NCBI GenBank assembly: GCA_029007475.1
Contig: JAQXHW010000140.1
Span: 1-6,542 of the forward strand
From: Oscillospiraceae bacterium
GTDB lineage: Bacteria; Bacillota; Clostridia; Oscillospirales; Acutalibacteraceae
Direction of reading: 5' to 3'
Length of the DNA: 6,542 nucleotides
Part shown: piece after piece, positions 1-6,542 of the stretch
Numbering within the stretch: the first letter of the stretch is position 1
Layout of the letters: every line of letters starts with the position of its first letter
Program-made: the position numbers and the translations under genes
The notes under the pieces: model-generated
Told to the model about the DNA's origin: nothing
What the model saw: only the letters and a program-made list of their open reading frames with translations
The model's database searches: none

Positions 1-1098
<1,098 letters not shown>

Positions 1099-1114
1099 TT
1101 TACGAAATATTTAC

Positions 1115-1143
1115 TTGATTTATACTCTTAATGCTGATATAAT
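1115..1143 (+). promoter_or_regulatory. Predicted sigma-A promoter for yajC
   Basis: TTGATT (1115-1120) is followed after exactly 17 nt by a perfect TATAAT (1138-1143), preceded by TG one base upstream (TGATATAAT), so it is also an extended -10. It lies in the tgt-yajC gap and predicts a start near 1150, giving a leader of about 36 nt that includes the yajC SD. This suggests yajC can be transcribed independently of tgt. It is the best promoter match noticed in the window. Confidence 0.8.
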
Positions 1144-1185
1144 CAAAATGTTGTTAAAATTTTGAAATGAAAGGAACTTTATATT

Positions 1186-1563
1186 ATGGGAAATCTTTGG
1201 ATAATACTTGTTTATGTTCTTCTCTTTGTCGGTCTTTACTTTGTGCTTATCAGACCTAACTCAAAGAAAAAGAAGCAGGAAGAAGAGCTTAAAAAGAACA
1301 TCAACATTGGTGACGACATTACTACAATCGGCGGAATTGTCGGCAAGGTAGTTGCTGTACGCGACGAAGACGACGAGGTTATTATCGAATCCGGTACCGA
1401 CAGAGTTAAGCTAAGATTCAAAAAGTGGTGTATCTATTCCAACAACACAGCTATGGCTGCTCAGGAGGAAGAAAAGAAGCGTATTGCTGAGGAAAAAGCA
1501 AAGGCAAAGGAAGAAAAGAAAGCAGCAAAAGCCAAAGCTAAAGAAGATAAAAAAAATATGTAA
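1186..1563 (+). CDS. yajC: Preprotein translocase accessory subunit YajC
   Basis: YajC is a small single-span membrane protein that associates with the SecDF part of the Sec export machinery. The 125-residue product has an N-terminal membrane helix at about residues 4-22, then the family's RPNSKKKKQEEE basic stretch at the membrane exit. The conserved core follows (IGDDITTIGGIVGKVV..., about residues 41-82), ending in a short beta-type segment (VIIESGTDRVKLRF). Residues about 92-125 form a highly charged Lys/Glu/Ala-rich tail, likely helical or disordered, which makes the protein somewhat longer than many YajC. The ATG at 1186 is supported by AAAGGA at 1170-1175, 10 nt upstream. Position behind tgt is the standard Firmicutes arrangement, but secD/secF do not follow here. 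It has its own promoter (1115-1143) and a strong hairpin 9 nt after its stop. Confidence 0.93.
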   Translation: MGNLWIILVYVLLFVGLYFVLIRPNSKKKKQEEELKKNINIGDDITTIGGIVGKVVAVRDEDDEVIIESGTDRVKLRFKKWCIYSNNTAMAAQEEEKKRIAEEKAKAKEEKKAAKAKAKEDKKNM

Positions 1564-1572
1564 TAATTTTAT

Positions 1573-1617
1573 ATCCCCTGAAATATATTTTAGCAGAATA
1601 TATTTCAGGGGATTTTT
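1573..1617 (+). terminator. Strong intrinsic terminator after yajC, overlapping the next gene's SD
   Basis: Arms 1573-1589 and 1597-1613 are perfectly complementary over 17 bp, with a 7-nt loop (TTAGCAG), followed by a T run at 1613-1617. The base of the stem is GC-rich (CCCC/GGGG), as in rho-independent terminators. The hairpin ends only 3 nt before the TTG start of the following gene, and its 3' arm holds AGGGG (1607-1611), the only SD-like sequence for that gene. It may therefore act as a partial terminator or as a translation block for read-through RNA. Confidence 0.85.
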
Positions 1618-1620
1618 ATA

Positions 1621-2040
1621 TTGAAAGCTATTAAAACTTCATTCGGTAAATCGGGAATTGCAAACTACGCAAAAGCAATATTTGCTGGATTAATTTTCGG
1701 CATTGTCGTATCGGCAACGCTACTGTGCGTTTTTGCGGCGGTAATTTTGGGGATTGGTAAGATACCGTACACAGCTATCCCCTACGTTGTGATAGGGATA
1801 TTCTCTATAGGCGCGTTCTTAGCCGGATATATTTCGGCACGAATACTAAAAATTAAAGGCTTGATGTTCGGTTTGATAAGCGGCGGTATAATGTTTATTT
1901 TAGCGCTTATCGGAGGTTTCGTATTCAGTACCGAGACCTTAAGCCTGCTAACTTTACTCAGGCTCGCTGCCTTTACCCTATCAGGTGCCTTAGGCGGTAT
2001 TAAGGGCGTCAACAGGAAAGATAAACTCAAGATTAAATAG
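1621..2040 (+). CDS. TIGR04086/DUF3792 family four-helix membrane protein (YrzE-like)
   Basis: This 139-residue, very hydrophobic protein has four likely membrane helices at about residues 16-45, 51-75, 78-102 and 108-130. They contain many small residues (Gly/Ala), and the ends are basic (KAIKTSFGK; NRKDKLKIK). Size, topology and position directly after yajC match the TIGR04086/DUF3792 family, which includes B. subtilis YrzE next to yrbF (yajC). Function is unknown; a link to protein export is guilt by association only. The start is TTG at 1621. No in-frame ATG occurs before about codon 82, inside a membrane segment, so a late start would destroy the protein. AGGGG at 1607-1611, 9 nt upstream, is the only SD candidate and lies in the yajC terminator stem. 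I saw no promoter of its own, so expression probably depends on read-through. Confidence 0.8.
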   Translation: MKAIKTSFGKSGIANYAKAIFAGLIFGIVVSATLLCVFAAVILGIGKIPYTAIPYVVIGIFSIGAFLAGYISARILKIKGLMFGLISGGIMFILALIGGFVFSTETLSLLTLLRLAAFTLSGALGGIKGVNRKDKLKIK

Positions 2041-2042
2041 TA

Positions 2043-2068
2043 AAAGCCGTGGAGCGGTCCACGGCTTT
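2043..2068. terminator. Bidirectional intrinsic terminator between convergent genes
   Basis: AAAGCCGTGGA (2043-2053) and its exact complement TCCACGGCTTT (2058-2068) form an 11-bp GC-rich stem with a GCGG tetraloop. On the plus strand CTTTCTTCTAT follows. On the minus strand the 3' arm runs into CTTTTACTATTT. It sits in the 31-nt gap between the stops of the YrzE-like gene and the pseudouridine synthase gene, so it can end transcripts from both sides. Confidence 0.87.
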
Positions 2069-2071
2069 CTT

Positions 2072-2935
2072 CTATATAAGCTGTTTCATGTCATCGGGAA
2101 TTTCGGCATGAAGCTTAATTATTTCATTAGTATATGGATGTATGAAGGATACTTCCGCGCAGTGGAGAGCCTGTCTCGAAATTTCTTTTCTCTCTCCGCC
2201 GTATAGGTCATCTCCCATAAGGGGATATCCTAAATAAGAAAGATGACAACGAATCTGATGCGTTCGTCCTGTTTCAAGACTTAGCTTCAAAAGTGTTCTG
2301 TCGTCAAAAACTCCCAGAGGCTCATAGCGAGTTACTGCCGATTTGCCGTCAGCTCGCACTTCCCTGACTATTTTGCTGTTATCAGATAGTCCTATCGGCA
2401 AATCAACCACACCGCTACTGTTGATAACACCGTGACAAACAGCAAGATAGGACTTGGAAATGTTTGATTTCTGCAATAGTGAGGCTGTGTGTCGGTCTCG
2501 GGCAATTATGACTATTCCCGATGTATCGCTGTCTAGTCGGTTTACAGCGCGGAAAACAAAGTCATTATCGGTATTTTGATATCTATATGATACAAAATTT
2601 GCGAGAGTATCAAACTGATGTTTTTTTACGGGATGAACAGGGGTATTTGGAGGTTTATTAAGGATTAATAGATAGTTATCCTCATAGAGTACATCTAAGT
2701 CTCCGTACACAGGAGAAATATTGCTTTCCTCTTTTGGGAAGGAGACGGTTATCTCGTCACCCTCATGTATGATGTCAATTGTGCGAAGAAGCTCACTGTT
2801 TCTAAGAATACTGCCCTCGGTCTTCTTTAAGAGAGCAAGAGAACGCGCAGAAAAACGGCAGTAGGTACGGAGATATACCACTGCTTTCTTTCCTTCATAT
2901 TCTTTTGAAACCGTGAATTTCAAAACTTCGCTCAT
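2072..2935 (-). CDS. RluA-family pseudouridine synthase
   Basis: The enzyme isomerises uridine to pseudouridine in rRNA or tRNA in the cytoplasm; the exact target cannot be read from the sequence. The 287-residue product has an N-terminal S4-like RNA-binding region (about 15-66, including FSARSLALLKK and HEGDEITV). The RluA catalytic domain begins near DVLYEDNYLLILNKPPNTPVHP (81-102). The catalytic Asp is residue 135 in NRLDSDTSG (family: HRLDxxTSG). ETGRTHQIRCHL (221-232) and GYPLMGDDLYGG (236-247) are further family hallmarks. NRLD instead of HRLD is a common variant. The ATG at 2935 has AAGG 7 nt upstream, lying in the last codons of the DUF1294 gene, 4 nt away, so the two are almost certainly co-transcribed and perhaps translationally coupled. 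Transcription ends at 2043-2068. Confidence 0.93.
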   Translation of the reverse strand: MSEVLKFTVSKEYEGKKAVVYLRTYCRFSARSLALLKKTEGSILRNSELLRTIDIIHEGDEITVSFPKEESNISPVYGDLDVLYEDNYLLILNKPPNTPVHPVKKHQFDTLANFVSYRYQNTDNDFVFRAVNRLDSDTSGIVIIARDRHTASLLQKSNISKSYLAVCHGVINSSGVVDLPIGLSDNSKIVREVRADGKSAVTRYEPLGVFDDRTLLKLSLETGRTHQIRCHLSYLGYPLMGDDLYGGERKEISRQALHCAEVSFIHPYTNEIIKLHAEIPDDMKQLI

Positions 2936-2939
2936 AATT

Positions 2940-3218
2940 TTACCTTAAAAATAAATATAATAATAGTGCAAGAGCGCACTGCGCACCGAAAATCAGAGGT
3001 ATTCCCAGCATAAATTTTAGGTGTTTTGTTTTATGACGGATAAGGTGCATCGTCAAATACATAAATACCGAACCGCCGAGCACAGACAAAAGCATTAAAG
3101 TATTTTCCGATACTCTGTTTTTTCTTTTTCTTGCGGCGTGTTTATCGCAGACAGTTACTATTACTGAAATTAGGCTGATTACAGCTAAATATATAAGAAG
3201 CCAAAAATACCAAGCCAT
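2940..3218 (-). CDS. DUF1294 family small membrane protein
   Basis: The 92-residue protein has hydrophobic spans at about residues 3-23, 41-58 and 69-91. The DUF1294 (PF06961) signature lies between them: DK at 25-26, basic stretch ARKRKNRVSEN, GG at 48-49, and MHLIRHKTKHLKF (57-69). Function is unknown. The ATG at 3218 is chosen because a full GGAGG (complement of 3224-3228) lies 5 nt upstream and the family fold begins at once (MAWYFWLL). The frame stays open upstream to 3446, but those 76 residues have no family similarity and would overlap the opposite-strand gene by about 200 nt. It is first of a two-gene operon with the pseudouridine synthase and diverges from the GHL10 gene. Confidence 0.87.
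   Translation of the reverse strand: MAWYFWLLIYLAVISLISVIVTVCDKHAARKRKNRVSENTLMLLSVLGGSVFMYLTMHLIRHKTKHLKFMLGIPLIFGAQCALALLLYLFLR
3170..3197 (+). promoter_or_regulatory. Weak candidate promoter for the GHL10 gene
   Basis: TATAAG (3192-3197) is a 5/6 match to the -10 box. TTAGGC (3170-3175), 16 nt upstream, is a poor -35. A start near 3204 would give a leader of about 34 nt containing the GGAGG SD. Because start codons are 19 nt apart, any promoter for this gene must lie inside the divergent DUF1294 coding sequence; this is the best match I saw there. Confidence 0.3.
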
Positions 3219-3223
3219 TTTAA

Positions 3224-3233
3224 CCTCCGGAGG
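3224..3233. promoter_or_regulatory. Palindromic back-to-back Shine-Dalgarno sites of two divergent genes
   Basis: CCTCCGGAGG is a perfect 10-bp palindrome. Its right half (GGAGG, 3229-3233) is the SD of the plus-strand gene starting at 3238, 4 nt away. Its left half read on the minus strand is GGAGG for the gene starting at 3218, 5 nt away. Both ribosome sites are full-strength and fix the start of each gene. Confidence 0.85.
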
Positions 3234-3237
3234 ATAT

Positions 3238-4425
3238 ATGAAAAGGATAAGTATTTCAATTATTGCGGCAATTTTGCTTTTAGTTGTTTCTATCTCGGTT
3301 ATCACCTTGACAAGAACAGAAAAAAACGTTAGTTCTGAACAGCCAAACGTAAATTCCGAAGAGGTCTTTGAGGAAATGAGAGGACTTTGGGTTTCGTTTA
3401 TTACCCTTGACATGTCGGGTACAGACAGATCCTTTGAGAGCTTCAAATCAAAGTTTGATAAAATACTAAGCGACGCAATAAGCTATAAGGTGAACACTTT
3501 AATTGTGCAGATTAGACCCTTTAGCGACGCTCTCTACAAGTCGGATATTTACCCGTCGTCTCATGTGCTTTGGGGTGAGCAGGGAGCTGAGGAAAGCTAC
3601 GACGCTTTAGAATATATGTGCTCGGCAGCTCATAAGAAAAATATTAAAATTCATGCTTGGATAAACCCATACAGAATAGCTACAAGGGATATGCCCTCTA
3701 CCCTATCTCCTGATAATCCCTTTTACATAGAGGATATCGGCTTTGAAACAGGAAGCGGTAAATACCTAAACCCCGCAAAGAAAAGCGCAAGGGATATTAT
3801 TGTCAGGGGTGTGGCCGAAATAGTTGAAAAATATCCGGTTGACGGAATTCAGTTTGACGATTACTTTTACCCCGCAGACTGCGATGATTTTGACGATGAG
3901 GACTATAACGCATATCTTAAGGGCACGCCTAATCAGTATCTTGCTATGAAAAAGAATAAGTGGAGAGAAAACAACGTAAATATGCTGATTTCGGAGGTTT
4001 TCAGGAAGATTAAATCAATTAATCCTAAGGTGAAATTCGGACTATCACCACAGGGGAATGTTGAAAACTGCTATTCTATGGGAGCGGATATAAAAACATG
4101 GTGTGAAATTTACGGATATGTTGACTATATATGTCCGCAGATGTACTACTCAATAGAAAATCCTGCAAAGTCCTTCCGGTACAGTCTTGAGGAATGGAAA
4201 GATTTTTCATACCACGAGAGCATAAAAGTATATGTTGGATTGGGTGCATATAAGGCAGATACAGATGCTGATGAGGGGACCTGGGAAAGCAATACGCAGG
4301 AGCTGAAAAATCAGTTGGAGCTGCTGAGAAAATACGGGTATGACGGATATATGATTTATGATTACAGTGCATTATGCGATGAAAGCAAGAGTGAAACCTT
4401 AACTGTATTTAAGAGCTTTATATAA
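3238..4425 (+). CDS. Membrane-targeted glycosyl-hydrolase-like protein, GHL10/DUF187 family
   Basis: The 395-residue protein starts with a basic-hydrophobic segment (K2, R3, then about residues 4-24) with no lipobox Cys and no clear AxA cleavage site, so it is either exported or held as a signal anchor facing outward. Residues about 46-395 form a TIM-barrel-like GHL10 (PF02638, formerly DUF187) domain. Its recognisable blocks are EMRGLWVSF (46-54), VNTLIVQIRP (85-94), KIHAWINPYR (137-146), VDGIQFDDYFYP (201-212) with the conserved Asp pair 207-208, KWRENNVNMLI (241-251), KFGLSPQGN (266-274), YICPQMYYS (297-305) and YVGLGAYK (332-339). The family resembles glycoside hydrolases and is often linked to cell-envelope glycans; the substrate here is unknown. 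The ATG at 3238 has GGAGG 4 nt upstream. The single gene shares its 5' region with the DUF1294 operon and overlaps mtaB by 8 nt at its end. Confidence 0.9.
   Translation: MKRISISIIAAILLLVVSISVITLTRTEKNVSSEQPNVNSEEVFEEMRGLWVSFITLDMSGTDRSFESFKSKFDKILSDAISYKVNTLIVQIRPFSDALYKSDIYPSSHVLWGEQGAEESYDALEYMCSAAHKKNIKIHAWINPYRIATRDMPSTLSPDNPFYIEDIGFETGSGKYLNPAKKSARDIIVRGVAEIVEKYPVDGIQFDDYFYPADCDDFDDEDYNAYLKGTPNQYLAMKKNKWRENNVNMLISEVFRKIKSINPKVKFGLSPQGNVENCYSMGADIKTWCEIYGYVDYICPQMYYSIENPAKSFRYSLEEWKDFSYHESIKVYVGLGAYKADTDADEGTWESNTQELKNQLELLRKYGYDGYMIYDYSALCDESKSETLTVFKSFI
3244..3271 (-). promoter_or_regulatory. Weak candidate promoter for the DUF1294-pseudouridine synthase operon
   Basis: On the minus strand TTGCCG (3271-3266) is followed after 16 nt by TATCCT (3249-3244), each a 4/6 match to consensus. 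A start near 3237 would leave a leader of about 19 nt holding the SD. It lies within the signal-sequence codons of the divergent GHL10 gene. The match is weak and the call rests mainly on position. Confidence 0.25.
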
Positions 4426-5710
4426 GCTCGCCTATGCAATAATCTGTTTCTGCTGAGGTTATTTTTACCTTTTGACAGGTGTGGCAAAGTCCTTTGTCGC
4501 CTTTAACTTTTACAGGGGTGTAGTTTTGGCTGTACCCCTCAATATATTCTGAATTTATGGGTCTTTCAAATAAAACTTCCGTTTCGGTACCGACTTGAGA
4601 TTTCAAAAATTCAAGACGTTTTTCCTCGCAGGCTTTAATCATTAACTTAGCTCTTTCGTCCTTAACCGCTTTTGAGAGCTGATTATCCATTCTGTCAGCA
4701 ACCGTACCGCTTCGTCTGGAATAAGGAAAAACGTGAACCTTTGCAAAGCCGATTGAGGTAACAAACATGAGGGAGTCCTTAAATTCCGCCTCATCCTCAC
4801 CCGGAAAGCCTACCATTACATCGGTGGTAAAGGAGGGATTTTCAAAGAGGGAGCGGATATTCTCTACAATTTCTCTGTATTCGGAGCTGCTATAATGGCG
4901 ATTCATGCGCTTGAGAGTGCTGTTACAGCCGCTTTGCAGAGATAAATGAAACTGCGGGCAGAATTTTTCGCACTTTGAGAGATTTTCCAATATCTCTCTT
5001 GTGAGAAGCTCAGGCTCTAAGGAGCCTAAACGTATTCTCTTTACCTTTTCACAATCGGCGATGGTGCTTACTGCATCCCAAAGGGATACGCCTATATCCG
5101 TGCCGTATTTTGAGAGGTTAATTCCAACAAGGACAATCTCCTCAAAACCGGCTTTAGAAAGCATATCAACTTCAGTTTTGATGTCCTCGAGGGGCTTTGA
5201 ACGCACCCTGCCCCTTGAATAAGGAATAATGCAGTATGAGCAGAAGCGGTCGCAGCCGTCCTCAATTTTAAGATAAGCCCTCGTTCGTTCAGAAAAATCG
5301 GAGATAAGGCAAGGCTCAAAGACTTCGTTTTTGCGGTCATGAGGAAGAATTTCGATTATCCTCTCCCCTGTTTCTTCTAGGCTTTTAATTAGTTTGGGGA
5401 TTTCGGTATGAACACCGTTACCGATTACAATATCACAGGATGAAAAGTTTTCATATTTCCGCGGAAATGCCTGAGACATACATCCACAGAGAACAATTAT
5501 ACTTTTGGGGTAATTTCGTCGTAGTCTGCCGATGAATCTGCGGCATTTTGACTCACTTACTGCGGTAACGGCGCAGGAATTAACAATAAATATTTGTGCT
5601 TCACTGTCAATTTCCGTTGAAATATAGCCGCTTTCACACATAATCTTGCGAATGTACTCGGTTTCGTATTGGTTTACTTTACAGCCAAAGGTAAATATTT
5701 TGAAGTTCAT
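4418..5710 (-). CDS. mtaB: tRNA t6A37 methylthiotransferase MtaB (radical SAM)
   Basis: MtaB adds a methylthio group to N6-threonylcarbamoyladenosine at position 37 of ANN-decoding tRNAs, giving ms2t6A, using two Fe-S clusters. In the 430-residue form the N-terminal UPF0004 domain has cluster cysteines C10 (FTFGCKVNQYETE), C46 (VNSCAVT) and C77 (CGCMSQ). The radical-SAM motif CxxxCxxC is C153-C157-C160 in EDGCDRFCSYCIIPYSRGR. LSLQSGC (256-262) and TTDVMVGFPGE (295-305) follow, and a C-terminal TRAM-like region spans about 372-430. GCKVNQYE and overall length favour MtaB over MiaB or RimO. The ATG at 5710 is preferred over an in-frame TTG at 5728, because AGAAGGTG (complement of 5716-5723) is spaced 5 nt before the ATG, while the TTG would lie upstream of this SD. 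It lies 122 nt downstream of polC; its stop overlaps the GHL10 stop. Confidence 0.94.
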   Translation of the reverse strand: MNFKIFTFGCKVNQYETEYIRKIMCESGYISTEIDSEAQIFIVNSCAVTAVSESKCRRFIGRLRRNYPKSIIVLCGCMSQAFPRKYENFSSCDIVIGNGVHTEIPKLIKSLEETGERIIEILPHDRKNEVFEPCLISDFSERTRAYLKIEDGCDRFCSYCIIPYSRGRVRSKPLEDIKTEVDMLSKAGFEEIVLVGINLSKYGTDIGVSLWDAVSTIADCEKVKRIRLGSLEPELLTREILENLSKCEKFCPQFHLSLQSGCNSTLKRMNRHYSSSEYREIVENIRSLFENPSFTTDVMVGFPGEDEAEFKDSLMFVTSIGFAKVHVFPYSRRSGTVADRMDNQLSKAVKDERAKLMIKACEEKRLEFLKSQVGTETEVLFERPINSEYIEGYSQNYTPVKVKGDKGLCHTCQKVKITSAETDYCIGELI

Positions 5711-5738
5711 TCCTGCACCTTCTTTCAAAATTCAAAAA

Positions 5739-5767
5739 ATGATATTTTCAAAATAATATTTTGTGAT
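5739..5767 (-). promoter_or_regulatory. Candidate promoter for mtaB
   Basis: On the minus strand ATCACA (5767-5762, 4/6 match) and TATCAT (5744-5739, 5/6 match) are separated by 17 nt of AT-only sequence apart from one G. The predicted start near 5732 gives a leader of about 22 nt with the SD. The surrounding AT-rich stretch (about 5725-5770) also holds CAAAATA-A-TATTTTG, a 7-bp-arm palindrome at 5749-5763 inside the spacer, which could be chance in such composition. Confidence 0.35.
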
Positions 5768-5790
5768 TAACATGCCTTGTCGTTGTATTG

Positions 5791-5830
5791 TATTTACCGC
5801 GAAGTGCGGTAAATATCTCCCGCAAAGCGG
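5791..5830. repeat. Two adjacent GC-rich inverted repeats downstream of polC
   Basis: TATTTACCGC (5791-5800) pairs perfectly with GCGGTAAATA (5806-5815) around a 5-nt loop. A second small hairpin, CCGC-AAA-GCGG (5820-5830), follows 4 nt later. The two share the ACCGC/GCGGT theme, so the left ACCGC can alternatively pair with the GCGGT at 5827-5831. They lie just beyond the polC stop, where a terminator is expected, but on neither strand does a T run follow. They may be a weak or factor-assisted terminator, an RNA 3'-end stabiliser, or a dispersed palindromic repeat. Confidence 0.6.
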
Positions 5831-5832
5831 TA

Positions 5833-6542
5833 CTAAAAGCCTTCGAAAAGAGACATTTGGGAGCTTTCCGGGAGACCTCTTAATGCACCCAACTCTCGTA
5901 GTGCTTCGATAACAGACTTGGAAACCTTGGTTTTCTGCTGGAAATCCTCAACTGAGAAATACTCTCCCTGAGCACCGCAGTTTTCAAGAGCGATTGCCGC
6001 ATTAAGACCGATACCTGCAATAGATGTAAAGGGTAAGCGAAGCTTGCCGTCCTCGATAACAAAGGTCTTTGCTTTTGATTTGTAGAGGTCGATTGGTAAG
6101 ACTTCAATTCCGCGAGCGAGCATTTCGTTCATAATCTGCAAGGTTGCGATTTCTGTCTTTTCCTTGGCAGTTGCTTCAAAGCCCTTTTGGTTGATGTTCT
6201 TAATTTTCATCTCAACCGCTTGCTTGCCTCTTACGGCTGTTACACCGTCAAAATCCTCACCGCGTACAGAGAAGTATGCTGCGTAGTATTCAAGAGGTTT
6301 ATGAACCTTGTACCAACCGAGACGGAGGGTTGATATCATATATGCGGCGGCGTGAGCCTTGGGGAACATATATTTTATCTTCATACAGGAGTCGATATAC
6401 CAATCGGGTACGTTGTGGTCGCGCATCTCCTGGATATCTTCCTCTGTGAGCAGCTTTGTGGCATTACCCTTACGGACAATCTCCATGATTTTGAAGGCCT
6501 TTTGAGGGTCCATACCCTTGTGCATAAGATAGGTCATAATGG
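5833..6542 (-). CDS. polC: DNA polymerase III PolC-type alpha subunit, C-terminal part
   Basis: PolC is the replicative polymerase with built-in 3'-5' exonuclease found in Firmicutes. Only the last 236 or so residues of a protein normally about 1,400-1,450 long are present; the frame is open through the window edge (an Ile codon precedes the Met at 6537). Seen in order: AFKIMEIVRKG, DHNVPDWYIDSCMKIKYMFPKAHAAAY, the very conserved block near the end of the polymerase core; YKVHKPLEYYAAYFSVRGEDFD; then a C-terminal duplex-binding region with a helix-hairpin-helix-like SIAGIGLNAA and KVSKSVIEALRELG. The protein ends in QMSLFEGF, where QMSLF (codons 5845-5859) matches the beta-clamp-binding motif (QLSLF in B. 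subtilis PolC). It is intact as far as visible. mtaB follows on the same strand after 122 nt. Confidence 0.96.
   Translation of the reverse strand, partial: IMTYLMHKGMDPQKAFKIMEIVRKGNATKLLTEEDIQEMRDHNVPDWYIDSCMKIKYMFPKAHAAAYMISTLRLGWYKVHKPLEYYAAYFSVRGEDFDGVTAVRGKQAVEMKIKNINQKGFEATAKEKTEIATLQIMNEMLARGIEVLPIDLYKSKAKTFVIEDGKLRLPFTSIAGIGLNAAIALENCGAQGEYFSVEDFQQKTKVSKSVIEALRELGALRGLPESSQMSLFEGF

Noticed and set aside
3219..3446. 76-residue N-terminal extension of the DUF1294 frame (start at 3446)
   Set aside because: It is antisense to the GHL10 signal region, carries no family similarity, and the ATG at 3218 has a perfect GGAGG SD and matches the normal family length.
4076..4372. 98-residue minus-strand open frame inside the GHL10 gene
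   Set aside because: Its composition is rich in His/Pro/Ser without motifs, and it is wholly antisense to a well-conserved coding region; a shadow frame.
5001..5340. Open frames on both strands within mtaB (5001-5222 plus, 5092-5340 minus)
   Set aside because: They overlap the conserved radical-SAM core of mtaB, lack SD sequences and show no recognisable family.
5711..5728. TTG start of mtaB at 5728 adding six residues (KEGAG region)
   Set aside because: The SD AGAAGGTG lies downstream of this TTG and correctly in front of the ATG at 5710, where the conserved N-terminus begins.
5749..5763. CAAAATA-A-TATTTTG palindrome upstream of mtaB as a repressor operator
   Set aside because: It is AT-only apart from the ends, in an AT-rich stretch where such symmetry is likely by chance, and matches no operator I recognise.

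Overview
The window looks like ordinary chromosomal core DNA of a low-to-moderate GC Gram-positive bacterium, probably a Clostridia lineage (Oscillospiraceae/Ruminococcaceae-like). Three things support this: a PolC-type replicative polymerase, which is a Firmicutes hallmark; the order tgt - yajC - TIGR04086/DUF3792 membrane protein, as around B. subtilis tgt-yrbF-yrzE; and strong Gram-positive Shine-Dalgarno (SD) sequences with some TTG starts. The lineage below phylum is an inference from protein flavour only.

Layout. Left, plus strand (1-2040): the 3' part of tgt (queuosine tRNA modification, start outside the window); a near-consensus sigma-A promoter; yajC (Sec accessory protein); a 17-bp terminator hairpin; and a small four-helix membrane protein whose TTG start lies right behind that hairpin and whose SD is inside its 3' arm. 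A bidirectional terminator at 2043-2068 separates this block from the next, which faces it.

Middle: a minus-strand pair, a DUF1294 membrane protein followed 4 nt later by an RluA-family pseudouridine synthase (3218 down to 2072). Divergent from it is a plus-strand, membrane-targeted glycosyl-hydrolase-like protein of the GHL10/DUF187 family (3238-4425). The two divergent start codons are 19 nt apart, and their two SD sequences together form the perfect palindrome CCTCCGGAGG.

Right, minus strand: mtaB (tRNA methylthiotransferase, 5710 down to 4418), whose end overlaps the GHL10 gene end by exactly the 8-bp palindrome TTATATAA; a 122-bp gap with two adjacent GC-rich hairpins; and the 3' part of polC, which runs off the right edge.

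Functionally the block is housekeeping. Three RNA-modification enzymes (Tgt at tRNA position 34, MtaB at tRNA position 37, an RluA-type pseudouridine synthase) sit with protein export (YajC), replication (PolC), a probable envelope carbohydrate-active protein and two small membrane proteins of unknown function. I found no CRISPR, mobile element, tRNA/rRNA gene, or anything resembling a new defence or biosynthetic system. The most interesting signals are in gene-boundary architecture: the shared divergent SD palindrome, the terminator that hides the next gene's SD, and the palindromic stop overlap. No gene-free stretch exceeds 300 bases.
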